Shown in pieces: positions 18,479-26,839 of a stretch of 64,000 nucleotides of DNA. The stretch's first letter is position 1, and the number at the start of each line of letters is the position of its first letter. A model generated the notes under the pieces. The model was not told the DNA's origin and did no database searches. It saw only the letters and a list, made by a program, of their open reading frames with translations. Location of the stretch: the NCBI RefSeq assembly GCF_014646375.1, contig NZ_BMNI01000004.1, positions 202,060 through 266,059 of the forward strand, in the 5' to 3' direction. The position numbers and the translations under genes are program-made. The DNA comes from Nocardioides phosphati (lineage in GTDB: Bacteria; Actinomycetota; Actinomycetes; Propionibacteriales; Nocardioidaceae).

Positions 18479-19674
18479 GCACGGCCGACCACCTCGCGCT
18501 GGCCGCGGCCCACGCCGCCCACAACTACGCCCCGCTGCCGATCGTCGCCGCCCATGCCGAGGGCGTCTGGGTCACCGACGTCGAGGGCCGACGCCACCTC
18601 GACTTCCTGGCGGCGTACTCCGCGCTCAACTTCGGCCACGGCCACCCGCGCATCCTCGCCGCCGCCCACGCCCAGCTGGACCGGCTGACCCTGGTGTCGC
18701 GCGCCTTCTCGCACGACCGCTTCGGTCCCTTCTGCGCGGCACTCGCCGATCTCGTCGGCAAGGACATGGTGCTGCCCATGAACACCGGCGCCGAGGCGGT
18801 CGAGACCGGCCTCAAGCTCGCGCGCCTCTGGGGCGAGAAGGTCAAGGGAGTCCCGTGCGAGGAGTCGGTCGTCGTCGTGGCCTCGGGCAACTTCCACGGC
18901 CGCACCACCACGATCATCAGCTTCTCCGACGACCCGGTCGCCCACGACGGCTTCGGCCCGTGGACCCCCGGCTTCCGCACGGTCCCGTACGCCGACCCCG
19001 CGGCGCTCACGGCCGCCCTCGACGACCCGCGCGTCGTCGCGGTGCTGCTCGAGCCGGTGCAGGGCGAGTCGGGCGTGATCGTGCCCCCGCCCGACTACCT
19101 CCCGCAGGTGCGTGCGGCGTGCACGCAGGCCGGCGTCCTGCTGATCGCGGACGAGGTGCAGAGCGGCCTGGCCCGCACCGGCCGGACGCTGGCGTGCGAC
19201 CACTGGGGCGTCACCCCCGACGTGGTGCTGCTCGGCAAGGCGCTGGGCGGCGGGGTGCTGCCGGTCTCGGCGGTCTGCGCGGACGACGACGTGCTCGGCG
19301 TCTTCGAGCCGGGGCAGCACGGGTCGACGTTCGGCGGGAACCCGCTCGCCTGCGCCGTCGGGCTGGAGGTCGTCACGATGCTCTCCGACGGCACGTGGCA
19401 GGCCCGGGCGACGTCGCTCGGGGTCCACCTCCGGTCGCGCCTCGACGAGCTGGTCGGCCACGGGCTCACCGGCGTCCGCAGCCTCGGCCTCTGGGCGGGC
19501 ATCGACGTCGCGCCCGAGGTCGGCACCGGGCGCCAGGTCTGCGAGCGGCTGCTCTCCCGCGGGGTGCTCGCGAAGGACACCCATGGGCAGACGCTGCGGC
19601 TGGCTCCCCCGTTGGTGGTCGAACCCGACGAGATCGACCAGGCGATGGACGCGCTGGCCTCCGCCCTGCACTGA
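18475..19674 (+). CDS. rocD: Ornithine aminotransferase
   Basis: 399 residues from GTG 18475, overlapping the previous stop (GTGA). Class III PLP aminotransferase: NTGAEAVETGLKLAR binds the cofactor phosphate, DEVQSGLARTG follows, and Lys255 in LLGKALGGG is the Schiff-base lysine. HGSTFGGNPLA is typical of RocD. The reaction moves the delta-amino group of ornithine to 2-oxoglutarate, giving glutamate semialdehyde. Together with the upstream hydrolase it forms a two-step arginine catabolic route into glutamate or proline. Confidence 0.9.
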   Translation: MSTADHLALAAAHAAHNYAPLPIVAAHAEGVWVTDVEGRRHLDFLAAYSALNFGHGHPRILAAAHAQLDRLTLVSRAFSHDRFGPFCAALADLVGKDMVLPMNTGAEAVETGLKLARLWGEKVKGVPCEESVVVVASGNFHGRTTTIISFSDDPVAHDGFGPWTPGFRTVPYADPAALTAALDDPRVVAVLLEPVQGESGVIVPPPDYLPQVRAACTQAGVLLIADEVQSGLARTGRTLACDHWGVTPDVVLLGKALGGGVLPVSAVCADDDVLGVFEPGQHGSTFGGNPLACAVGLEVVTMLSDGTWQARATSLGVHLRSRLDELVGHGLTGVRSLGLWAGIDVAPEVGTGRQVCERLLSRGVLAKDTHGQTLRLAPPLVVEPDEIDQAMDALASALH

Positions 19675-19676
19675 GC

Positions 19677-19800
19677 CGCGCGCAGCGCGGCCGGAACGAG
19701 GGGGAACCCCCGTCAATGGCTGGGTCTGGCGGGAGGAGCGAGGAACGAGCGACGGATGGTCTTGGCGGGGGTCCCCCTCGTGCAGGTCGCGCTGCGCGCG
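19677..19800. repeat. 124-bp inverted-repeat element between rocD and tsaD
   Basis: Arms of about 40 bp (19677-19716 and 19762-19800) are near-perfect inverted copies: CGCGCGCAGCGCG opens the left arm and its complement closes the right arm, each with a GAGGGGGA-ACCCCCG-like core. The 45-bp centre contains GAGGAGCGAGGAACGAGCGA. It could act as a bidirectional terminator for the convergent genes or be a dispersed REP-like element. Confidence 0.8.
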
Positions 19801-19813
19801 ACCGGCTGAGGGA

Positions 19814-20863
19814 TCAGGCGACGACGGTCGTGACCGGCAGCGAGGAGTCCGCCGGGAGGTCGAGCGCCGAGGGCTGACGCCCGCGGGCGACCAGCTCGGA
19901 GCCGAGCGCGGCGACCATCGCGCCGTTGTCGGTGCACAGCCCCGGCCGCGGCACCCGCACGCGGATCCCCTTCGCGGCGGCCCGCTCCTCGGCCAGCGCA
20001 CGCAGGCGCGAGTTGGCCGCGACACCGCCGCCGATCATGATCGTGTCGATGTCGTTGCTGACCGCCGCGTCGATCGCCTTGCGGGTCAGCACGTCGCAGA
20101 CCGCCTCCTGGAAGCTCGCCGCGACGTCGGCCACCGGCACCGGCTCGCCCGACGCCTCGCGGGCCTCGATCCAGCGGGCGACCGCGGTCTTGAGGCCGGA
20201 GAACGAGAAGTCGAAGCGGTGCCGCTCGAGGTCCTTGCGGGTCGACAGCCCGCGCGGGAAGTCGATCGTGATCTGCCCGTCGCGAGCCGCGCGGTCGATG
20301 TGCGGACCGCCCGGGAAGGGCAGCCCGAGCACCCGGGCGACCTTGTCGAAGGCCTCGCCGGCCGCGTCGTCGATCGTCGCGCCGAGCGGCGTCACGCCGA
20401 GGGTGATGTCGTCGACCAGGAGCAGCGACGAGTGGCCGCCGGAGACGAGCATCGCCAGGCAGCGGTCCGGCAGGGCGCCGTGCTCGAGCTGGTCGACGGC
20501 GACGTGGGAGGCGAGGTGGTTGACGCCGTACAGGGGCTTGTCGAGGGCGAGCGCGAGGGACTTGGCAGCCGCGACGCCGACGAGCAGGGCGCCGGCCAGG
20601 CCGGGGCCTGAGGTGACCGCGATGGCGTCGACGTCGCGCAGCGCGATGCCGGCGTCGGAGCAGGCGCGCTGGATCGTCGGGACCATCGCCTCGAGGTGGG
20701 CGCGCGACGCGACCTCGGGGACGACTCCGCCGAAGCGGGCGTGCTCCTCGACCGAGCTCGCCACGGCATCGGCCAGCAGCGTGTGGCCGCGCACGATGCC
20801 GACGCCGGTCTCGTCGCAGGAGGTCTCGATGCCGAGGACGAGGGGCTCGTTCATGCGGGTCAT
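19814..20863 (-). CDS. tsaD: tRNA N6-adenosine threonylcarbamoyltransferase
   Basis: 349 residues from ATG 20863, which overlaps the rimI stop (ATGA); an inner ATG at 20854 is possible. ASKHA-fold protein: GIETSCDET at the start, the metal-binding HxxxH as His116 and His120 (NHLASH), SGGHSSLL, and the NTDNG-like CTDNGA near the C-terminus. It transfers the threonylcarbamoyl group to A37 of ANN-decoding tRNAs together with TsaB and TsaE, both encoded just upstream. Length is normal. The gene is last in the seven-gene run. Confidence 0.95.
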   Translation of the reverse strand: MTRMNEPLVLGIETSCDETGVGIVRGHTLLADAVASSVEEHARFGGVVPEVASRAHLEAMVPTIQRACSDAGIALRDVDAIAVTSGPGLAGALLVGVAAAKSLALALDKPLYGVNHLASHVAVDQLEHGALPDRCLAMLVSGGHSSLLLVDDITLGVTPLGATIDDAAGEAFDKVARVLGLPFPGGPHIDRAARDGQITIDFPRGLSTRKDLERHRFDFSFSGLKTAVARWIEAREASGEPVPVADVAASFQEAVCDVLTRKAIDAAVSNDIDTIMIGGGVAANSRLRALAEERAAAKGIRVRVPRPGLCTDNGAMVAALGSELVARGRQPSALDLPADSSLPVTTVVA

Positions 20864-21444
20864 TGTGCCAACTCCAGCTGGAGCACGAGTGCGTCGACCT
20901 CGTGCCGGTAGTAGCGCGGCCGCCGGTCGATCTCCACGAACCCCTCGCGCGCGTAGAAGGCCCGCGCCGCGGCGTTGTCCTCCGCCACCTCGAGGAGGAT
21001 CCGCTCCGCTCCCTCCTCCCGTACGCCGGCACGCGCCGCCGCCAGGAGGCGTGCGGCCAGCCCGGCCCGCTGGAGGTTGGGGGCGACCGCGATCCGCTGC
21101 AGGTCGCTGACGTCGCCGACGGTCCGCATGATCACGTAGCCGCGTGATGAAGGTTCATGAAGGGGCGCGGCTCCCCCGTGGCGCTCGCCATCGCGAGGTG
21201 CCTCGTCCGCGGACTCGATCTGGATCGAGCCGAGATCCGTGCTCGATCCGGATGGAGCCGTTTCGACGACCCATCCCCGGCGTCCGTAGCCGGTCAGCTC
21301 CTCGACGACCTGGTCCACCGACCACGCATCCGCACCGAAGAGCACGACCTCCAGTGCCGCGATCGAGGCGGCGTCCGCGGCGACCGCGGGACGCAGCACC
21401 ACGTCGGCGGCGCCCGCAGCCGCGGGCGGGAGGGGGTCGGTCAC
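20860..21444 (-). CDS. rimI: Ribosomal-protein-alanine N-acetyltransferase with an internal insertion
   Basis: 194 residues from GTG 21444 (GTGA overlap with tsaB). GNAT fold: [20 protein letters not shown] is the acetyl-CoA site and [13 protein letters not shown] the RimI-type C-terminal motif. It acetylates the N-terminal Ala of S18 in model species. Typical RimI is about 150-160 residues; here residues ~63-100 (SGSSTDLGS...HEPSSRG) are additional, low in hydrophobics, and lie between two core strands. The insert DNA carries an inverted repeat (21222-21249). The core motifs are intact, so activity may be kept. Confidence 0.85.
   Translation of the reverse strand: MTDPLPPAAAGAADVVLRPAVAADAASIAALEVVLFGADAWSVDQVVEELTGYGRRGWVVETAPSGSSTDLGSIQIESADEAPRDGERHGGAAPLHEPSSRGYVIMRTVGDVSDLQRIAVAPNLQRAGLAARLLAAARAGVREEGAERILLEVAEDNAAARAFYAREGFVEIDRRPRYYRHEVDALVLQLELAQ
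21222..21249. repeat. Inverted repeat inside the rimI insertion
   Basis: GGATCGAG (21222-21229) and CTCGATCC (21242-21249) are perfect 8-bp arms with a 12-bp loop. They lie in the part of rimI that has no counterpart in ordinary RimI. Confidence 0.6.
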
Positions 21445-22091
21445 GGCGAGGGGCGTTCGGCGGCGACGCGCGCAGCGGTGGCGACGGCGTCGGGCCGGCG
21501 GAGGTACAGCGGCTCGGGGTCGAGCGGCTCGACCGTGCCCGAGAGGACCAGCCGGGCCAGCCACCCGGCGCTCGGGCGGACCGGGCCGACGGCGTGCGGG
21601 AAGTCGGCGGGGTAGAGCACCGCACCCTCGCCGACGACGGGGCGCAGCGAGGCCGCATCAGCGGGCCGCAGCACGTCCGGTCCGCTGAGCCGGGTGCCCT
21701 CGGCGGAGTAGCCGGCGACGTACACCTCCTTGCGGCGGGCGTCGGTGGCGACGAGGAAGTCGCCGACGACCGCGCCGCTCGCGACCGCCTCGGCGGCCAG
21801 CACGTCGAGGGTGCAGACGCCGTGGACCGGCACGTCGAGCGCGAGGCCGAGCGTGCGGGCGGTGACCAGGCCGACGCGCAGGCCGGTGAACGGACCCGGG
21901 CCGACGCCGACGGCGATGCCGGTGACGTCGCTGACGGTGGCACCGGCCGACGCCAGGGCCTCGGCGATCAGCGGCGCGAGGTGCTCACCGTGCTTCATCG
22001 CCTGCTCCGACACCCGCTCGGCGACGACGTCGGAGCCGTCGTGGACGGCGACGCTGACCTGTGCGGTGGCGGTGTCGAAGGCGAGGAGCAC
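21441..22091 (-). CDS. tsaB: tRNA t6A modification scaffold protein TsaB
   Basis: 216 residues from GTG 22091. N-terminal ASKHA half: LLAFDTATAQVSVAV, then KHGEHLAPLI and GVGPGPFTGLRVG, the usual TsaB signature. The C-terminal half is short and divergent, as is common. TsaB binds TsaD and TsaE in the t6A complex. No Shine-Dalgarno sequence is visible; a TAGCCT box is 6 nt upstream, so an internal leaderless promoter may exist in the 23-bp gap after the tsaE fusion. Confidence 0.92.
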   Translation of the reverse strand: MLLAFDTATAQVSVAVHDGSDVVAERVSEQAMKHGEHLAPLIAEALASAGATVSDVTGIAVGVGPGPFTGLRVGLVTARTLGLALDVPVHGVCTLDVLAAEAVASGAVVGDFLVATDARRKEVYVAGYSAEGTRLSGPDVLRPADAASLRPVVGEGAVLYPADFPHAVGPVRPSAGWLARLVLSGTVEPLDPEPLYLRRPDAVATAARVAAERPSP

Positions 22092-22097
22092 GAGGAC

Positions 22098-22103
22098 AGG
22101 CTA
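22098..22103 (-). promoter_or_regulatory. -10 box TAGCCT before tsaB
   Basis: TANNNT box 6 nt before GTG 22091, in the only real gap of the nnr-tsaD run. Confidence 0.45.
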
Positions 22104-22114
22104 ACCAGAGCGGC

Positions 22115-23083
22115 TCAGCCGGGCAGTCCGCCCCCGGGCAGCCCACCCCCGGGCAGGGCGACACCGAGCCACCGCGCGCCGACGGGCACGAACTCCACCC
22201 GGCGCGGGTCGTCGTCACCGTCGCCCGCCCCCGCGGCACCGACGGCGCGGGTGATCTGGACGTGGAGCCGCTCGTCGGCCAGCGCCTCTGCCATGCCCGC
22301 GCCCCACTCGACGACGGTCACGGCCTCGTCGAGGGAGGTGTCGAGGTCCAGGTCGTCGAGCTCCTCGAGCCCGCCGAGGCGGTAGGCGTCGACGTGCACG
22401 AGCGCCGGGCCGTCGACGAGCGAGGGGTGCACCCGCGCGATCACGAACGTCGGTGACGTGATGCCCCCGCGGACACCCAGCCCCTCCCCCAGCCCCTGCG
22501 TGAACGTCGTCTTGCCGGCGCCGAGCTCCCCGCTCAGCACCAGCAGGTCGCCGGCCTTCAGCACCTTGGCCAGGTCGCCGGCGAGCGCACGCATCGCGTC
22601 GGCATCCGGCGCCTCCGCACCGGCAGGGAGCGGCCGCACCATCTCGACGTACGGCGCGTGGCGGGCGACCTCGGAGAAGCCGCTGCTGTTCCAGAAGCCG
22701 ATCGTCGCTTCGAGCTCCTGGCGGGCCAGGACGGTGAGGCCGGCGATGCCGAGCTCGCGGGCGGCGTCGACCGCCGCGCCGATCAGGACATGGGCGACGC
22801 CGTGGTGCCGCGCGGTCGGGACGACGCCGAACCGGCGCAGGGCGAGCAGCTCTCCGTGCGCGGTGGCGGTGGGGTCGAGGACGAGGCCGCCGACGACGGC
22901 GCCGTCGATGGTGGCGAGCAGCCCGCCCGGTCCCTTGCCCAGCGCGGCGCCCAGCGACTCGACGGTCTCCGCGAGCGCGTCGGCGGGCGGGTCGAGCGGC
23001 GGGCGACCCTCGAAGGCGGCGCGCACGACGGCGTACAGGTCGGACGCGGCCTCGGGGCCGATCCGCTGGATCTCGACGGTCAC
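22115..23083 (-). CDS. tsaE: Fusion: GNAT acetyltransferase + TsaE ATPase
   Basis: 322 residues from GTG 23083 (GTGA overlap with the hydrolase gene). Residues 1-150 are a GNAT-like domain (FGVVPTARHHGVAHVLIGAA acetyl-CoA loop). Residues ~160-305 are TsaE: Walker A GELGAGKTT at 185-193, TSPTF at 209-213, HVDAYRL at 230-236 and VEWGAGM near 258-264. TsaE drives turnover of the t6A complex. The C-terminus ends in a PGGGLPGGGLPG tail. The target of the GNAT half is unknown. The order before tsaB, rimI and tsaD supports the t6A role. Confidence 0.9.
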   Translation of the reverse strand: MTVEIQRIGPEAASDLYAVVRAAFEGRPPLDPPADALAETVESLGAALGKGPGGLLATIDGAVVGGLVLDPTATAHGELLALRRFGVVPTARHHGVAHVLIGAAVDAARELGIAGLTVLARQELEATIGFWNSSGFSEVARHAPYVEMVRPLPAGAEAPDADAMRALAGDLAKVLKAGDLLVLSGELGAGKTTFTQGLGEGLGVRGGITSPTFVIARVHPSLVDGPALVHVDAYRLGGLEELDDLDLDTSLDEAVTVVEWGAGMAEALADERLHVQITRAVGAAGAGDGDDDPRRVEFVPVGARWLGVALPGGGLPGGGLPG

Positions 23084-24216
23084 GGAGCCTCCACGCTCGC
23101 GTCAGGGGTCGTCTCGGCCGGCCAGGTCGCGGGGTCGAGCGCGCCGGCGATCAGCTGGTCGAGCGCGGCGTTGACCTGCTCGTGGCGCTCGATGAGCACC
23201 ATGTGGCCGGCGCCCTCGCACTCGGTGAGCACGGAGCCGGCGATCGCCTTCTGCATCTTCCGGCTGTGGCCGACCGAGGTCAGCTTGTCGGCGGTGCCGC
23301 AGATGATCGCCGTGGGCACGCGCTCGAGCGCGTTGAGCACCGCGAACTTGTCGAGCGCGTCGAAGTTCGGGAAGAACTCCGACAGCACGTCGAACGGCGT
23401 CGCCGAGATCATCTGGTCGACGAACTCGATGTACGCCGCCGGCACCTCGTCGCCGAACGCGAACATGTCGGTGACCACGAGCGCCACCGACGACGAGAGC
23501 CGCCGCATGTGCTCGATGACCCGCGAGCCACGGGCCAGGCCGGCCATGACGCGCTGGGCGATGTCGGCGCCGAAGCCCTCGGGGATGACCGGGACGATCA
23601 TGTGCAGCGGGCTCAGCCCGCCGGCGGTGGTGGCGACCAGGCCGACGCCGGCGATGCGGGTGCCGAAGAGCTCGGGGTGCTCCTCGGCGAGCGCGACGAT
23701 CGTCATGCCGCCCATCGAGTGGCCGACCAGGACGACCGGACCGTCGGGGGCGACCTCGTCGAGGACGCGCAGCAGGTCGTCGGCGCAGTGCTCGATGGTG
23801 GAGTTCTCGCGGCTGGCGCGGCCCGAGCGGCCGTGGGAGCGCTGGTCGTAGAAGACGGTGCGCACCTGCCCGCGGTAGCCCGCGCGCTGGAAGTGCCAGG
23901 AGTCGAGGTTGAGCGTGAAGCCGTGGACGAAGACGACGGTGAGGTCCTCGATGCGCGGCTCGTTGCCGCGCGACCGCCCACGGTGGCGTGCGCGCCGACC
24001 GGTCTCGGCGGGCAGCTCGTCCACCTCGACGTGGAGCGCGACGCCGTCGGCGGCGACCACGGTCCGCGGCTCGGAGTGGAGTGAGCCGAGCCGGACGCTC
24101 TCGCCCGCGCCACGGCTGGCGATGATGTGGCGGTGGCGGGCGACTCCGTAGGCGGTGCCTGCGGCGGCGACGCCCGCAGCTCCGGCGGCGGTCAGGGCGC
24201 GGCTCTTCCAGCTCAT
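23080..24216 (-). CDS. Alpha/beta hydrolase with N-terminal membrane anchor
   Basis: 378 residues from ATG 24216 (ATGA overlap with alr). Residues 8-25 are a short Ala/Gly hydrophobic segment, probably an anchor. The fold markers are HGFTLN (oxyanion region, about 99-104), nucleophile Ser167 in GHSMGG, the Asp in GTADKLTS and His in GAGHMVLIERH. A general esterase or hydrolase; no substrate is evident. It sits consistently between alr and tsaE in related actinobacterial clusters as I remember them, but this was not checked. Confidence 0.85.
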   Translation of the reverse strand: MSWKSRALTAAGAAGVAAAGTAYGVARHRHIIASRGAGESVRLGSLHSEPRTVVAADGVALHVEVDELPAETGRRARHRGRSRGNEPRIEDLTVVFVHGFTLNLDSWHFQRAGYRGQVRTVFYDQRSHGRSGRASRENSTIEHCADDLLRVLDEVAPDGPVVLVGHSMGGMTIVALAEEHPELFGTRIAGVGLVATTAGGLSPLHMIVPVIPEGFGADIAQRVMAGLARGSRVIEHMRRLSSSVALVVTDMFAFGDEVPAAYIEFVDQMISATPFDVLSEFFPNFDALDKFAVLNALERVPTAIICGTADKLTSVGHSRKMQKAIAGSVLTECEGAGHMVLIERHEQVNAALDQLIAGALDPATWPAETTPDASVEAP

Positions 24217-25391
24217 GCGTCTCCCTCGGCGCTGTCGATGACGACCCGCGCGAAGCGCCCGCCGATGCGGGTCACGATCTCGTAGTTGATGGTGTCGCAC
24301 CACGCGGCCCACTCGCCGGCGGTCGGCTCGCCGCGGGCTCCGGTGCCGAAGAGGAGCACCTCGTCACCCGCCTGCGCCGTCGTGTCGGCGCCGAGGTCGA
24401 TGACGAACTGGTCCATGCAGATCCGCCCGCGCACCGGGTGGCGCTCGCCGCCCACGGCGACCTCGAGCGCGCCGGAGCCGTGCCGCGGCACGCCGTCGGC
24501 GTACCCGACCGGGACGAGGCCGACGGTCGTGGGCTCCTCGGCGACCCAGAGGTGGCCGTAGGAGACGCCGGCACCGGCGTCGATGTGCTTGACCATCGCC
24601 AGCCGGGCACGCGCCGTCATCGCGGGCACCAGGTCGAGCCCGGCCGGCGTCACCCCCGGCGCCGGGTCCAGGCCGTACGACGCGATGCCGCACCGCACGA
24701 GGTCGAAGCGGACCGACGGGCGCAGCACGGCGCCCGCGCTGTTGGCGAGGTGCCGCACCTCGGGGCGGAGGCCGACCGCCTCGGCCACGTCGAGCGCGTC
24801 GAGGAACGCCTTCTCCTGCGCGTCGTTGGCCGGGTGGGCCTGGTCCTCCGAGGCGGCGAGGTGGGACCAGATGCCGGTGACCACGAGCTCGCCGGCGAGC
24901 TCGGCACGACGGGCGGCGGCGACGAGGTCGGGCCAGTCGGCCGCGGTCGAGCCGCCGCGGGAGAGGCCGGTGTCGACCTTCAGCTGGACCCGCGCCCGCT
25001 CACCGACGGAACGGGCAGCCGCGCGGATCTCGTCGAGCTCCGCGACGGTGTACGCCGTGACGTCGACGTCGGCGGCCACCAGCGGCGCGAAGTCCTGGCC
25101 GGGGACAGCCAACCAGCACAGGAGCCGGCCGGTGTCACCCGCGGCGCGCACCGTGAGTGCCTCCTCGAGCGTCGCCACGCCCAGCCACTCGGCGCCGGCA
25201 GCCCGCGCAGCACGCGCGGCCGGGACCATGCCGTGGCCGTAGCCGTCACCCTTGACGACGGTCATCATCTGCACGCCCGGGCCGACCCACTCCTTGAGCC
25301 GTCGCACGTTGTGCCGGATGGCCGCGACGTCGACGACGAGCTCGGCGTTGGGCGTGTTCACGCGACCGATTCTGTCAGCAGCCGGGTTCAT
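24213..25391 (-). CDS. alr: Alanine racemase
   Basis: 392 residues from ATG 25391, which overlaps the nnr stop (ATGA). A GTG at 25361 would give 382 residues and begins closer to the usual Alr N-terminus, so the start is uncertain. PLP lysine is Lys47 in VVKGDGYGHG (the common form has Ala where the first Gly is); the catalytic Tyr is in VSYGHLW near the C-terminal third; RICMDQ is conserved. It interconverts L- and D-alanine for peptidoglycan. It is second in the nnr-tsaD run. Confidence 0.93.
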   Translation of the reverse strand: MNPAADRIGRVNTPNAELVVDVAAIRHNVRRLKEWVGPGVQMMTVVKGDGYGHGMVPAARAARAAGAEWLGVATLEEALTVRAAGDTGRLLCWLAVPGQDFAPLVAADVDVTAYTVAELDEIRAAARSVGERARVQLKVDTGLSRGGSTAADWPDLVAAARRAELAGELVVTGIWSHLAASEDQAHPANDAQEKAFLDALDVAEAVGLRPEVRHLANSAGAVLRPSVRFDLVRCGIASYGLDPAPGVTPAGLDLVPAMTARARLAMVKHIDAGAGVSYGHLWVAEEPTTVGLVPVGYADGVPRHGSGALEVAVGGERHPVRGRICMDQFVIDLGADTTAQAGDEVLLFGTGARGEPTAGEWAAWCDTINYEIVTRIGGRFARVVIDSAEGDA

Positions 25392-26803
25392 GGCGTCGGG
25401 AGGACGCGGCGTACGGCCGCGGAAAGGGCGTCGGCCACGGCCGACGCGGTGAGCGGACCGCCCGCCGACGCCGCGGTCGCCGCGGCCCCGTGGAGCCAGC
25501 AGCCGACCGACGCGGCGTCGAACGGGTCGAGCCCGGCGGCGAGCAGCGAGCCGATGAGTCCGGCGAGCACGTCGCCCGCCCCGGCGGTCGCCAGCCACGG
25601 CGTTCCGGTCGTGTTGACCCGCACCCGGCCGGCCGGCTCGGCGACGAGCGTGCGGCGCCCCTTGAGCAGCACCACGGCCCCGAAGCGGTCGGCCGCCCGG
25701 CGTACGGCGGAGAGCTGGTCGGCCTCGACCTCCGCGCGCTCCATGCCGAGCAGCTGCGCGAGCTCGCCGGCATGGGGCGTGAGCACGGCCGGCACCGCGA
25801 GCGGGCCGTCGACCGCGGCCAGGGCGTCGGCATCGACGACGACCGGCACGCCGTCGCCGACCGCCTCGGCGAGCGCGTCGGCAGCCCGGTCTCCCCCGCC
25901 GGAGCCGACCACCCAGGCCTGCACCCGGCCGGCGTTCGTCACCACCTCGGGGCGTGCGGCGACGACGCGGCGCGCGGTGTCCTCGTCGCCGTCGACCGCC
26001 CGGAAGCGGACCATCCCGACCAGTCCCGACGCCGCGCCCGCGACGCAGAGCCGCGCCGCGCCGGGGTACGTCGCCGACCCCGCGCGTACGCCGACCACGC
26101 CGCGTGTGTACTTGTGGTCCGCTCCCTCCGGCACCGGGAGCAGCGTGGCCACATCGGCCTGCTGCAGCGCCTCGACCGCCGCGGCCGGGAGGTCGAGCCC
26201 GATGTCTACCAGGTGCACCGTGCCGCACGCGGCGGCCGCCGGGTCGACCAGGTGCGCGACCTTCTCGGTGCCGAACGTGACGGTCAGGTCCGCCATGACG
26301 TGGGACCCCTCGACCCGGCCGGTGTCGGCGTCCAGTCCGCTCGGCAGGTCGACGCTCACCACCAGCGGCCGCGCGTGCTCGTCCGCCCCCACCCGTACGC
26401 CGAGGGCACGGCACGCCGCGACAGCCTCGCGCCGCAGCCCCGGGCGGCCACCGATGCCGACGATGCCGTCGACGACCACGTCCGCCCTCGCGGCGGACGC
26501 CACGGTCCGGCCACCCGCAGCGCGCAGAGCGGCAAGGCCGCCGGGGTGCGCGCGCTCCGACAGCAGCCACGCGTCGACCAGCGCACCACGCCGGGCGAGG
26601 TACGCCCCGGCGTACAGCGCGTCGCCGCCGTTGTCGCCGGAGCCGACGAGCAGCACCACACGCCGTCCGTAGGCACCACCCAGCAGGTCGATCACCGCAT
26701 GCGCGAGCCCGCGGGCGGCGCGCTGCATGAGCACCCCCGACGCGAGGTCGGGGCTGGCCTCCTCGGCTGCGCGCACCTGCGCGACGGTGTGGGCGTGCCG
26801 CAT
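25388..26803 (-). CDS. nnr: Bifunctional NAD(P)H-hydrate epimerase / ADP-dependent dehydratase
   Basis: 471 residues from ATG 26803. Residues ~1-215 are the YjeF_N epimerase (GSGDNGGDALYAG, then VDLPSGLDADTG). Residues ~225-471 are the carbohydrate-kinase-like dehydratase (VVDADAL, TPHAGELAQLL, ATAGAGDVLAG near the nucleotide site). Together they restore damaged NADHX and NADPHX. It is the first gene of the seven-gene leftward run; a TAGGTT box sits 6 nt ahead, so the operon mRNA probably begins at the start codon. Confidence 0.93.
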   Translation of the reverse strand: MRHAHTVAQVRAAEEASPDLASGVLMQRAARGLAHAVIDLLGGAYGRRVVLLVGSGDNGGDALYAGAYLARRGALVDAWLLSERAHPGGLAALRAAGGRTVASAARADVVVDGIVGIGGRPGLRREAVAACRALGVRVGADEHARPLVVSVDLPSGLDADTGRVEGSHVMADLTVTFGTEKVAHLVDPAAAACGTVHLVDIGLDLPAAAVEALQQADVATLLPVPEGADHKYTRGVVGVRAGSATYPGAARLCVAGAASGLVGMVRFRAVDGDEDTARRVVAARPEVVTNAGRVQAWVVGSGGGDRAADALAEAVGDGVPVVVDADALAAVDGPLAVPAVLTPHAGELAQLLGMERAEVEADQLSAVRRAADRFGAVVLLKGRRTLVAEPAGRVRVNTTGTPWLATAGAGDVLAGLIGSLLAAGLDPFDAASVGCWLHGAAATAASAGGPLTASAVADALSAAVRRVLPTP

Positions 26804-26809
26804 GCCCTC

Positions 26810-26815
26810 AACCTA
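26810..26815 (-). promoter_or_regulatory. -10 box TAGGTT of the nnr-tsaD run
   Basis: TANNNT box 6 nt before ATG 26803. The same hexamer and spacing precede the neighbouring ZIP gene. Confidence 0.55.
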
Positions 26816-26839
26816 GCGCCGCACGGGCGGCGCCCGGCG

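Noticed and set aside
24213..26570. Long fused frame joining alr with upstream sequence
   Set aside because: The upstream part is a shadow of nnr; Alr begins at 25391 (or 25361) by family comparison and ATGA coupling.
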